Source of the DNA: Auriscalpium vulgare | Taxonomy: Eukaryota > Basidiomycota > Agaricomycetes > Russulales > Auriscalpiaceae | Assembly: GCA_019915015.1 (NCBI GenBank) | Contig: JAHBBC010000021.1 | Location: 372,001-436,000, forward strand | DNA: 64,000 bases | Reading direction: 5' to 3' | Shown here: in pieces, positions 11,108 to 21,819 of the stretch | Layout: each line of letters begins with the position of its first letter | Numbering within the stretch: position 1 is the first letter of the stretch | The notes under the pieces: model-generated | Databases searched by the model: none | Told to the model about the DNA's origin: nothing | What the model saw: the letters and a program-made list of their open reading frames with translations, nothing else | Position numbers and translations under genes: made by a program

Positions 11108-11609
11108 ATGCACAGAGGCCACCGTGCGCCGTCATTTATTGCCGAAGATGTCGACGAACTCGTCGAGCTCCGTGCCCGCCAGCGCACCTTCGACGGCGCC
11201 TACGCACGCACGGCTCTTGGGAACCTCGGTTACTCATTGACGATTTTGAGAATGTTTGAGCGAGGTTTCTACCGCAGTGAGTCCGCATGATGATCACCTT
11301 GGCTGCCTACCCATGTTGCGTGTGGTAGTTGGCATCCTCTACGCTGCGTTAGCGGCATCACTGTTCGTCGTGGCGTTCCTACGCGCAAGATACTCCCGGC
11401 ACGATTTTGCCGACATCCACCAGAATGCCAAGGCGTCGCTTCTCCATCTTGGTGCTGCCCCCACCCGAGGGCAGGAGAACAAGCGGGTCTTCGGTCGACC
11501 CTTCGTCACCGCTGGAAGCTTCGTCATCCTAGTGGCCGGCCTCGTTGCAATGATGCAGATCTTCCTAGTAGTGCTCATCCTTCAGCTACGACCGGGAGAA
11601 GGCGCGTAG
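11108..11609 (+). CDS. DUF202 small membrane protein
   Basis: Exons 11108..11276 and 11329..11609 give 149 residues. The protein shows the DUF202 pattern: a charged N-terminus ending in R-T-F-D-G-A-Y-A-R-T-A-L-G-N-L, a first hydrophobic helix (GNLGYSLTILRMFERGFYR), a second helix (IGILYAALAASLFVVAFL) and a third near the C-terminus (TAGSFVILVAGLVAMMQIFL). Similar small three-helix proteins are found in fungal vacuoles and in bacteria (YidH), without a firm biochemical role. The gene is divergent from HEI10. Its start codon now lies 86 bp from the transposon end, so its promoter may be altered. Confidence 0.8.
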
Positions 11610-11732
11610 GAGATCCGTCCTCTCGCGATTGTACTACTTAGACGCGAACGAGCAGGTGTAAATGATTATGATAAGGGGATATTATGATAGCTCGCCGCCT
11701 CGCACTGAGGGTCTAGAATTGTGCCGATACCA

Positions 11733-13132
11733 TCACCACTTCTTCTCTGCTGCCCTCTTCTGAGCGATCTCGCTCTGTTCCCGGAAGTACTTCTTGAGGT
11801 GCGAAATGGACTCTTGGAACGTCACCGCCTTGGTATTGGTCTTCGGAAGAACTGGAATTCCGAATGTTCGACGAACGGCGGCAACGCGCAGTAATGAGGT
11901 TTGCGCAAGCATGGCCAAAATGCTGGTCAACACGTATAGGTTGAGCCCCTGATGAACAAGTTAGCCAGACACGACGGGGATACGGGGATGTCTCACAGTA
12001 GGAAAAGCACCCATGAGCGGTATGCTGATGACGGAAACGATTCGGAAGGCGTTGATCATATGTGCCATCGTAACACGGTCCGCAGTTGCTGCCATGTCCT
12101 GCGCGCCAACCTGTCCACAATTTTTGAGTAGCTATACAGAGACAGATATATTCACTTACCGTTAATTGCACATTCATGGCCACCGCCGATATTATGGGCA
12201 GAATATAATAAGGGTCGGCAACCGTAAGGTCCGGCATGAAGCCCACTCCGCTCCAGTGTAGTTGCTCGAGGGGCAGTAGGGACAGGCGCTTCACACCGAA
12301 GAACATACCCAGGGTGACGGGAAGCTGAACAAAAGGCATCGCTAGCATAGGTAGCATGCTGACTCCGGCGTCGTCGTAGACTTTGCGCTGCTGCAGTGCT
12401 GCACGCTGGACCGCAAGCTTGTCACGCGTCGCATACGCGCGGTTCACCTCTTCCTTGAGGGCTAGCAGGCGCGGCTGGTATGGAGCCAGACGAGCAGAGT
12501 TCTGCATCTGCTTGATGGAGAAAGGAAGAAGGAGCAAACGCGCGAAAACGGTGCCCGCGATGATCGTGTAGAACCACGGGAGGCCGGTCGACACGTTGAT
12601 GGTCTCTAACAACCACCCGGAGAGTCCTGGTGGAGACCAGCCAGCAAGGCCGAGGGCTGCCAGATCACCAAATTGAAGAGGAGCGATGGTAGTTATGGTG
12701 TCAAGGGAGTCGGAGTATGGGAGAGTTGACGGCGGGATGATGCTGTCGGGGAACATGTCAGGAGTCGCCGTCGCGGAGATAGGGACATCAGGGGGTGATG
12801 CTGCCGAAGTCTCCTCGGGTGAGGGTGTAGGGGCGAAGGGTTCGGGTTCGGGGCAGGTTGCCCTGCTGGCTTGCTGGATGAGAATCCCCATAGACTTCGT
12901 GAAGCGGGCAGTGACTGGAGGTTGTGAGGGCGCTGCAGAACGTTACGAAAGACAACATGGCATGAAAAAAGAGGCGCTCACTTGTATTCGACTGGTAGAT
13001 AGTCTCAGGTTCAAGAGTGTTGAGCGCTGTGCACACCTGTGCGGGTGTAAGTGAATGACTGCCAGGCAGTTTCTGACGGCACACGCACCTGGCACCGACT
13101 CGTCCTGCACACTGTAAACTTGACAGCATCAT
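11733..13132 (-). CDS. OXA1: Mitochondrial inner-membrane insertase Oxa1
   Basis: Exons 13037..13132, 12982..12991, 12160..12932, 11997..12110 and 11733..11948 give 402 residues. The N-terminus is basic and serine/alanine-containing, fitting mitochondrial import, followed by a Pro/Ser/Thr-rich linker. The YidC/Oxa1 core starts at GLPWFYTIIAGTVFARLLLL, continues through SIKQMQNSARLAPYQPRL and PFVQLPVTLGMFFGVKRL, and ends with the last transmembrane helix NLYVLTSILAMLAQTSLLRV and a Lys/Arg-rich ribosome-binding tail. Oxa1 inserts mitochondrially made proteins into the inner membrane. The 10-nt second exon (TCGAATACAA) is uncertain: the preceding 45-nt intron is in frame and could instead be coding. 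Confidence 0.9.
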
Positions 13133-13422
13133 GCTCGTCTGATGACCGTAGTGGTCTTTTTGCGGCAGTTCAACGCAGGGAGGTGGGGTCTACGCGACTT
13201 CAAGTTGGAGCTTCAAGTTGGCCGGTGCGCACACGCGACGCCGACAAAGTCCCACGCACTTCCCACGCGCGGTGTAACTTGTTTGAATGTTTCGTCTGCA
13301 GTGATGACTCGAGGACTTGCCACTGGGACTTGGGTCCGCCAGGGGGTATGCTCGTTATCAGTAGCCCGGTGCAAGGTATGCACTTCGCGACATCTTGGTG
13401 CGCGGTGAAGACTTCTCCGACC

Positions 13423-15220
13423 ATGTCTGACGTCCTCACGATGTATCCCACCTGCAGGGATGCACAACTCTATGACCGAGATGCCACCCTCTCGGCTGAT
13501 TGGCAGCTGCACACCCATCCGCAAGGGTGGATATACTTCCGCAACGCGAGGACTAGAGTGCTCACACATGATGACCTGAGAGACCCCGGAGTCCTGGATG
13601 CAGTAGAGAACTATTTGATGAGTTTCCCTATGTCCGAGCTCGAGGATGACATGGAGCTGCTGGTCCCACCTGATCCAAAGCCTCACGAGCACGTCTTAGC
13701 TCTCGTGGTTAACCACACTCTCTGCATCGCCTCCCGATACATTTATAATGTGAAAGCGGGAACGACTCACAGGCTTAGGCCACATCTCCGTGAGTGATCA
13801 TCTCGCCTTAGAAATGGAGAGCTTCTCTCACTCCACTGACGCGTGCCAGAAAATCGACAGCACCGGATGTACTGGAACTTTGTCGAAGGACACCCGTGTC
13901 ATCGCCCTGCCCCGCAAGCCGCCGAAGATGAAGTCAGAGATATTCTAACTTGGTACGAAGTTGGTACGTCGTGAGATGGACAACAGAGTTGATCCCATTC
14001 TGACAGTCGTCACCAGACAACCGTAAAAGCGGGCCAAGAAGCACGGTCCCGTTCTCGAAGACCGAATGCGAAGACTTACTGCGGGTTCTGGATCGGACGA
14101 AGCGTACGTATCATTTTATAACATATACTTAGCAAGCTGTTGACCGTCTTAAAGCCTCTTCTGGGACGAACGCTCCTGGTCGAACGGTCCTTATAGCCTG
14201 GCTTATGACAGAAATTTGTGCGATACTGCCGACGTGCCATCAGCAATCAGCTGATACTGACTCGTGTGTATCAGGGAGTTTTCGGTCTGCTGAGAGCTAC
14301 GCGGAACATACCCTCAAACGTTCTGCAGCCATGCGTGAACAGCGAACACCCCCTGGACCGACTCCAGGACCTCCCCCTTCACTCTTGGCTCGACTGTTAC
14401 TAGTATTCATCGTCAATATCCTATTCTTTGCCATACCGAACACATATCAGGACCACATCACACAGGCAGCACGACATCAAGGTCGCCTGTCCAATGTGCA
14501 GCAGAATTGGGACCGTTATACCCAGCGACTCGTGCAGGAATACCAGGACTTTCTTTTAATCGTATGTGTCCTACACCTATTCATCGCTGCGATCGACCGA
14601 AATTGTTCGTCGGCAGGCTACAGTGCTCCTCTCGTAAGTGCAGGAGCTCAATCGACTGTAATTTTCCTGCTGACATCGGCTACACATATAGCGCGACAGT
14701 GGGCTTCTTGGCTGTCCCAGACATTGATTCGACAGGGAGAGCTGCTGGTCTCGTGTCTGTCTTTGCCTCACTGGGGAGCGTCATTGTCGGTGTATTCTGC
14801 ATCTGGAGGCATCAAGCCAACTTCAAACAGTCACATTCCGTGAGATTTGATCGACTGCAAAAGATGACAAGCCATTGACACCACTGCACTTAGTTCACCT
14901 ACCTCCACAACGCGCACCGTGGGGTGTTTGGAATAACTGGCTACTCGCTATATTTAAGCATGCCGCCCGTTCTCCTTGTATGGGGGATCATCGCATTCGC
15001 TGTTGGGTTCATCGCATACGCCATCCAAGGCACTAGCGACCGGGGTAAGGGTGACCTGGCTGCGGCTTGGGTGGCCTTAGGAGTGTCCATATGTGTACTG
15101 GTTTTTGTAGCAACAGGCCTTTACACCTTCGCCGTAATCTGGAAGTTCCAAGGTCAGCGAAGTTGGTGGGACTGGTTATGCGGCCTGCGACGAAGGGATT
15201 GGCAGCACGACTTGGGTTGA
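13423..15220 (+). CDS. WW-domain multi-pass membrane protein
   Basis: The spliced protein begins MSDVLTMYPTCRDAQLYD, followed by a WW domain with both tryptophan-region hallmarks (LSADWQLHTHPQGWIYFRN). After a soluble section (MYWNFVEGHPCHRP; FSKTECEDLLRVLD; GRTVLIAWLMTEIWSFRS) come at least four hydrophobic helices (LLARLLLVFIVNILFFAIP; LLSATVGFLAV; LVSVFASLGSVIVGVF; MPPVLLVWGIIAFAVGFIAY). To my knowledge this architecture recurs in agaricomycete genomes as an uncharacterised family. The first exon is 13423..13789, and one internal exon is only 17 nt (GCTACAGTGCTCCTCTC). The start is the first in-frame ATG before the WW domain; an upstream exon cannot be excluded. Its function is unknown. 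Confidence 0.78.
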
Positions 15221-15295
15221 TAATAGGTAGCTTCGCAGGATCTTATCAAGGAGCCCCTTCTTCATTCGCTCTCTATGACTCTTGTATGTACAACA

Positions 15296-16222
15296 TTAGA
15301 CTTCAACGGCCATGGGTTCCACCGCAGGCTGCTTCGCTCCGGATGAATTGCCCAGGACCTCAAGGCCTTCCCAAAATGTAGGCAACTGGTTGCCTGGAAC
15401 GAAAAGCCTCTCGACGGCGTCCTCTGTGATGACTGCCATTCGGATGACACCTCCTGAGGATCCATCGCGGGCCATAGCCAACGAAAGTGCTTGAGAGGGA
15501 CGATGATTCAGTCACGGGGCGACGTATGAGTAGCGAAACACGTACTGTTCTTCACAAACTCGACAGTCTCGTCCCTCCCCCAGCCTTCCCGATAGGTCGC
15601 GTCGCAGTACCCATAGACATATGTCGAGCCAGATCCGCCGATAGCCCACGGCTGACGGAATAGACCTCCGCCCAAAGGAATGTTGTATACGCTCGGCCCA
15701 ACATCCTTGTCCCACCCGCCAACTATGATTCCGGCGCTGAGGTTGTCCTTGTTCGTGTAGCACAGAGTTTGGAAATAGTTTGCAGCGACGCTGACAGTGG
15801 GCGCCTCGCCAAAGGATTGCCTGTCGCGAAGATGAGCGGGCGTGCTGGAGGTAGAACAAGATAGATGCGCATACGCATATTGCTGCAGCGACATGTGAAC
15901 TATGTCTGCGATGGTTTGTGTGTCCGCGGCAGACCCAGAGCGGCAGCAGTAGATGCGGTCGTGAACATGGGTCAGCTTGTCTGTGACACGGTTGGCCTTT
16001 GGACTAGATGAGATCGCGTAATTTCTCTTAGGAGGGGAAACTCACGATGTAGCTGCCCGTGGTTGTGCGACTGTCAGCACCGACAACCACACCGCCGTCG
16101 AACTGAACGGCCATGATTGAGGTCTTTGAACGTGGTCAGCCTACGCGACCCCCGCTGATCAAGAGAGAACATACACCGAGGTTGACCTCTCCGCTCTTCA
16201 GTTGCTGAATGTCCACATTCAT
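15296..16222 (-). CDS. PRE3: 20S proteasome subunit beta-1 (caspase-like)
   Basis: The protein starts [16 protein letters not shown], and the first intron (donor gtatgt) falls exactly before the mature N-terminal threonine, giving G-T-S-I-M. The mature enzyme therefore uses Thr1 after autocatalytic cleavage at Gly-Thr. Beta-1 signatures follow: [84 protein letters not shown] and [16 protein letters not shown]. The subunit supplies the caspase-like activity of the 20S core. The gene is divergent from RPN12 across about 150 bp, so two subunits of the same machine probably share a promoter. Confidence 0.95.
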
Positions 16223-16372
16223 GGCGAGATGTGATGAGGGAAGAGGGTATGAGAAAGGGACAAGCCAGGGCCTGGGACAAGCTGGGGCGATTACGCGTCT
16301 AGTCGAGCATACGCGTCGCGCTTGCCCCAGGTGCTTAGCTTCACATTCTTCGGACTCTGTTTCTCGTTCGCC
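16223..16372. promoter_or_regulatory. Shared promoter of PRE3 and RPN12
   Basis: The 150-bp gap between two divergent proteasome genes contains an interrupted inverted repeat: CTGGGGC (16282-16288) and ACGCGT (16293-16298), mirrored by ACGCGT (16311-16316) and GCCCCAG (16324-16330). Its symmetrical placement could serve both directions. I did not find a clear yeast Rpn4 PACE element. Confidence 0.45.
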
Positions 16373-17427
16373 ATGTCTTCGCAACTCCCCACCCTCCACA
16401 AGGAACTCATTCGCGCGTTCACATCTCATCCATCCGACCTCGCAGCCACTGGCAAGTTACTTGCGCGACTCAAGGTTCGTGCGTCCCTCAAAGCTCTCCG
16501 CTTACTGCATCAAACCAGAACCACTTCGTCCGTAGATCGTTCTCATTGACACGGATTTGCTGTTCCCTCAGCCAAGCAGTAACCCAAAGGAGCTCGTTGT
16601 TGCTCGTGAGTGGAGCATGGTTCGTCTCGGTGCGATACTGATGGGCGTGTAGGAGATATTCTGGAGATCGGCGCCTTCTGGAGCATTCGGACGAGGGACG
16701 TGCCGTCTTTCGACCGCTATTTCTCTCAGCTACAGACGTTCTACAATGACTTCAAGTAAGTCAATACGATCCTACCGCGCACTCTGTGGTTTACCAAGGC
16801 TGCAGCTCTGTCTTGCCTCCCTCGGAACGCGAATATCCCATTCGCGGCCTGAATCTTATCCGCCTCCTCATCCAAAACCGTATCGCGGATTTCCACACCA
16901 CTCTAGAATCTCTCCCTCTCCCTGCCGATGAGCTATTGAACAATCCGTTCATTAAACATCCCGTCAACCTTGAACGGTGGCTCATGGAGGGCAGCTACAG
17001 CAAAGTCTGGAACGCGCGGGAGGAGGCACCGGCTGAGGAGTACAAGTTTTTCGTCGACAGTCTGATGGGGACTATCAGGTGAGTTTTGGATCGACTGATG
17101 CCTACGTCACTCACGCTATGGGGCAGGAATGAAATTGCGAGCTGCGAAGAGGCCGCGTATGAGAGCTTACCTCTGAAAGACGCGGCAACACTCTTGTTCT
17201 TCAAAACCCAGTCTGAGCTTCTGGCATTCGCAAAGCAGGTAGGCTCATGGAGGCTGAACGCGTGTATTTGGCTGCTCACGCATTGCGAACAGCGGGATTG
17301 GCAGGTGAACTTAACACAGGAGACGATCACATTCACTCACAAGAGCGAGGAGAAAATGGAGATACCCAAAGACAAGTTGATTGCGAATAATCTGGCGTAT
17401 GCTCGCGAGCTCGAGCAGATTGTATAG
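16373..17427 (+). CDS. RPN12: 26S proteasome lid subunit Rpn12
   Basis: Exons 16373..16474, 16536..16605, 16653..16755, 16806..17078, 17127..17238 and 17293..17427 give 264 residues, close to the family length. The protein reads [18 protein letters not shown], then [58 protein letters not shown] and a CSN8/PSD8/EIF3K-type winged-helix end ([20 protein letters not shown], with [13 protein letters not shown]). Rpn12 is a helical PCI-family lid subunit whose incorporation completes lid assembly. It is flanked by two 20S core genes, PRE3 upstream (divergent) and PRE10 downstream (convergent, 105 bp away). Confidence 0.95.
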
Positions 17428-17532
17428 ATGTTGAGAATAGCATCCCGTTGCCGACTGTCGTGGTAATCGTTTTGTGTGTCGAAGCGAACAGACTCCAATT
17501 TGTGGTTACAAGTACAGCCAACAAGATGCAGA

Positions 17533-18589
17533 TTACTCAAAGTTCTCTAGCGCTTCCTTTGCTTTCTGCTCGGCCTCGTCTAGGAGATCCTTGGGCACAG
17601 GTACATGACGGCCATTGGTCTCGTCTCCGATCCAGGACATCTCTAGCTCAAACTCCTTCTCCTTGGCATCGTCATGGACAAGGTATATGCTGTAGATAAC
17701 ATACGAGATCAACAAATGCATGAAGTCAGTGATTTGCATGCTTACATTCTTGCCGCTTCGAAAACGGCCTCCCGAGTAGTCAACTCGGGGAGCTTGAGCT
17801 TCTCTAACTCGTTCTTGGCGAGTTGGCGGCCCTTTCCAACGGCTGCGCCGTGGTAACCCTACAATCCGCCTGAGTAAGCCTTTGAAGTAAGACCGCCGGG
17901 CTATGACATACGTAGAAGACACCGCTGGGCTCGATGACAAAAAGACCGGGTCCGTCCTTGTCCACACTTCCGATGATTGTGCTGATACCAAACGGTCGAA
18001 CAGACGAATAGAGAGTGTACACTTGCACGTATTGCCCTATACGCTCTGCAAGGTTCTAATGCAGAGTCAGGAGTGTGTCTACAAGGCTTAGGCAGCTCGT
18101 GTACCTTGACCGTTGGTGGCGCTCTGTACTGCTCACGGAAATTGGACGCCTCGTGTCTTGCAAGATTGGCAAGATGGCGTCCGTCAGCCAGCAGACCTGA
18201 TGTAGCCTGCATAGTGTTAGTGGGCCTTCTAGCGGAAGGCTGGCCAGGACGTACAAGACCGATATGTCTGTCTATAGTTTGGATCCGTCGATTCGCGCCG
18301 GGCACCAATAGCTTCGAGTGCACCAACTTCTCAACGGCGAGAACAATGCCATCTTTTACGCGCAGACCTATCGCAGTACTAAGGGAGTCGGTCAGGCTGG
18401 AGATGGCGGCGAAAGAATGTGACATATACTTACCCCGAGTTTTCCACGGCCTTATTGGCATACTCGACCTCACGAGGGGATCAGGGCCGAGAATGACGAG
18501 GATGCTGGACACAGGCATACCTGGAAGATGCGGCCATCTGGCGAGTATGTACTGGCAGAGAGATCATAGCCCGTGCCGATGGAAGTCAT
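17533..18589 (-). CDS. PRE10: 20S proteasome subunit alpha-7
   Basis: The spliced protein starts [20 protein letters not shown], the universal alpha-subunit N-terminal gate motif (YD-S---SPDGR--QVEYA), continued by [30 protein letters not shown] and [12 protein letters not shown]. Next come [38 protein letters not shown] and a C-terminal part with [19 protein letters not shown]. The choice of SKLL, the [10 protein letters not shown] helix and the [10 protein letters not shown] segment fits PSMA3/Pre10 better than other alpha subunits. It is part of the outer ring of the 20S core. The gene has at least six small introns. Its start codon overlaps a CATG shared with an upstream in-frame ATG of NUP82. 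Confidence 0.92.
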
Positions 18590-18710
18590 GGCGGAAGAGG
18601 TAGAGAGCGAGGACGCGCAAGCCCGCGACGCGTCTCAGCACGCGCGTGGGAACCCCGGCCCGGCCTCGACGCAAGTATACGGCGACTTCAACGAGGCTCG
18701 CGTTCCGGCC

Positions 18711-21649
18711 ATGGCTTTGCAAGACGATTGGAGCACTGTGCTCAGCGACCATCCTATATTCTCCCACCACACCTCTTCGTCCAGTTTTGCTCGCCACCAG
18801 GTGGACGCCTCATATCTGGAACTATCCACAAGCACCTTGCCCAGTTTCACCGATGCCGAGCCAGAGACCTCGCAGCATTCTCCGCGAGGAAGACGACAAA
18901 CGATGATCATCAAGGATGCAGAGCTCATCGTCGCAGTTGGCAACGAACTACGCGTCACGGCCCTTGGAGACACCAAACTGAGCAGGAGCACCCGCAAGAC
19001 ATACAAGGTGCGTGCCACATGTCGTTTCCACCGACTCTTCGACTGAACCTTGCACAGGTGCTCCACACGCCGAACATCCAGTTTGAAATCCAACATATGG
19101 CTCTCAACCCCAGCGGGAAGCTACTGGTTGTGGCCGGAGCTTCCCAGGTAGCCGTGGTGGTTCTGCCTCGGCCTGGGTTCATGAGGCTCGTGCCTGCGAC
19201 AATCGACTGCAAGTAAGCGGTTATTTGTACGGGGCTGCGAAAGACGATACTTACAGACGAAGGTCTATACAGGTCGGCCAGTTCTTTCACGCATCAACGA
19301 CGGCTGTCCCCGTCGCTAAAGTGGATTGGCACCCATGGGGCGAGGCTGGTTCAACGTTGATGGTGATGACCATTGATGGTAAACTTCGGTGAGACCATAC
19401 CCAACTCTTCCGGTATAATGGACGCTCACCATTGCGTCAGTGAGTACGACATTTCGGTAGACACTGAGGAGCCTCTGCAAGTGGTCTCGTTCGTTCCCGA
19501 GCGCAGGGCGTCCAAGACCTTCAACGCCATTGATAAGGCGGACCTAGAAGTCGCGTCCTTTACTCTGGGAAAGGGAAAGGCGGACTGGGGGCCTCTCACC
19601 GTCTACGCGGTCACTAGAAGTGGAGATGTTTATGCCGTCTGCCCGTACTTGCCAAAGAATGCGTAAGTGCCATTGATCTGCTTCGATTCTGTTGTAATTA
19701 AACCCAGCTAGATCGGTCCCTTCGTCATACCTGCACGCACTTGACTCGTTCGTTTCTATGAAACAAGAACATCTAGCGCAAGGCATCTCAGAGGTCGAGG
19801 CGGCGAAAGCACTTGGTCCAATCTATGACTACCAACACCGATACGTCAATGCGCTTCTCAAGCAACTACCACCTGGGACTGTCTTTCCGGCATCGTCACG
19901 GCCAATCCTTGTCCATCCACCCAACACTGTGAAAAGCTTGCCCGCACGACAGGGCCCTTTCCTCCTGCAGCCCTCACCTGGCATATTAGATGGTAGCGAA
20001 GGCGGGAATGCAACAGACATCATGTATCTCTCTTTTGGAGGTGGCGTCGATGACGAGGACCCCAACACAGAAAAGTTGGGCCTTCTGCTTGTAGCGACGC
20101 AAGATGGACGAGTGGATGTTTGTTTAGACGTTGACAAAGTGGAAGCGCGGTGGGAGAGCCGACACGTACGTCTTCCCGATCATGAGTAACAACTCACTGA
20201 TGCTATCACGTTTCTCAGCAGACAAAATTAGAACTGCCAATGCTGGCAGTATATGAATCCATCGACTTGGGCTTGATTCATCTGCTGTCGACCCCGCACC
20301 CTTCTTTACTGGAGCTCTTACAAGGAAACTACCCTGTTATTCTGGGAGATCCAATACATGACGACACGGTCTATGTCTATCATGCATTCGGCGTGCATGT
20401 CCTCCATTTGGATAGGACGCTGCGTAGTCTCGGGAATGCTCTGAGGGCGGACAGCCGAGGCAACTCATTAGCAAAGTTCTTCGCTGAACCCGCCCTCACT
20501 GATGTGCGACCAATAGTCTCAACGTTTTCCATCGAGCGAAAGTAAGCGGCTTGTTTCTTTCGTTCGTTGTTTACAACTGAGCTTTCTGCAGGGCGTCGAA
20601 TCCAGTGATAGCTGTGGCAGTGCCGAACGATGTTTATCTCACCTACAGCATCTTCATCCTGACTTCTACCATGCGCATCGTTTCCTATGGGCTCGATGTC
20701 CGTTCGGACCATTCGGCGTCAGTTGCGGTAGCCCCGTCCGATGATATCAAGGCCAGTGATGTGGAGAGGTTCCTGAGGCCCACAGACGGGCCGGCTGCAT
20801 ATGTCTCACATTTGGGAACCAAACCTTTTGACATTCCCGACCTATTCGCGCAGCCTTCAAACGTTCGCGTTGTTCTCGCGGACCCGCAAGCCTCGAAGGA
20901 ACTGCAAGTCACTCCTGACACCCTGCGATTCCTCGGCTCCATTTCCGAGCAGTTCACAAGCCGGATCCACGAGGTATACACCTCCTATGGCCAGGTGCAC
21001 GTCCGACAAGAACTGCAAAAGGTGGAGTATCACCACCAACTGGACAAGCTGCGGGAGATGAAGGCGCTAGTGGCACAGCTGAAGGGAGCACGCCAAGAGA
21101 AGACCGAGGAGCGCGTCAAGGCGCTCAGAGCATCGCAAGTCGCTCTTCTGTCGCGAATGGACCGTGTGCTGCATGAACTGACGAAGAAGGCAAATCCCGA
21201 ATTGAGTGACAATGAGGCGAAATGGTTTGACGAGCTCAAGCGAATGCGAGATGACGTCTCCGGAGCAGGGCGGTACGACGAAGATTCGCTCAAAGCTCGG
21301 GTCCAGGCTGTTTGTCTTTCTCATTTCACTCCAAACGGACAGATGGCTCATATCTCAGTAGCTTCAACATGAATACAAACGGCTGCTGCCACAACTCAAA
21401 GCTCTACAAGAGAGGGAATCAGCACATAAGAAAGCCCTGCAAGAAAGCCATCAAGGGCTCGGTGTGTCTCAGGCGTTCGAATTTGGACAGCAGTTCAATA
21501 AAGAGTGCGCACCAACGTGTCCTTGCCTTCTCTCGACTGACGTGACAAGCAGGCGTATGCGAATATCCAAGATTCAAAAAGATATCGCAGAGATGGCCAC
21601 TTCGCTGGAGCTGTCTTTGTCTCGGCCCCCGCATCTCCGAGAAGCATGA
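18711..21649 (+). CDS. NUP82: Nucleoporin Nup82/Nup88
   Basis: The protein starts MALQDDWSTVLSDHPIFSHH, the family N-terminal motif, and continues as a beta-propeller (VLHTPNIQFEIQHMALNPSG; VPVAKVDWHPWGEAGSTLMV; LTVYAVTRSGDVYAVCPYLP). The C-terminal third is a long coiled coil (HQLDKLREMKALVAQLKGAR; LHELTKKANPELSDNEAKWF; YKRLLPQLKALQERESAHKK). Nup82 sits on the cytoplasmic face of the pore and anchors the mRNA export platform. An earlier in-frame ATG at 18588 exists, but the chosen start has a good context (ggccATGG) and matches the conserved domain start. The last introns run from 21307 (donor gtccag) and from near 21503 (donor gtgcgc). Confidence 0.87.
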
Positions 21650-21819
21650 GCAGCTTCTGATCCCTGTGAGGTTTGTATAACGGACAGTTCGCGACTCCTT
21701 GTATTGGTAGTGAACAGGAAAGAATAGGAAAATATATTTCAGTATGTCGCCGAGAAGTCGTGCGATAGGGTGGTATCGTAGAGGCAGGTTTAAGGTGGTG
21801 TGGTGCGAGGAGATTCATG

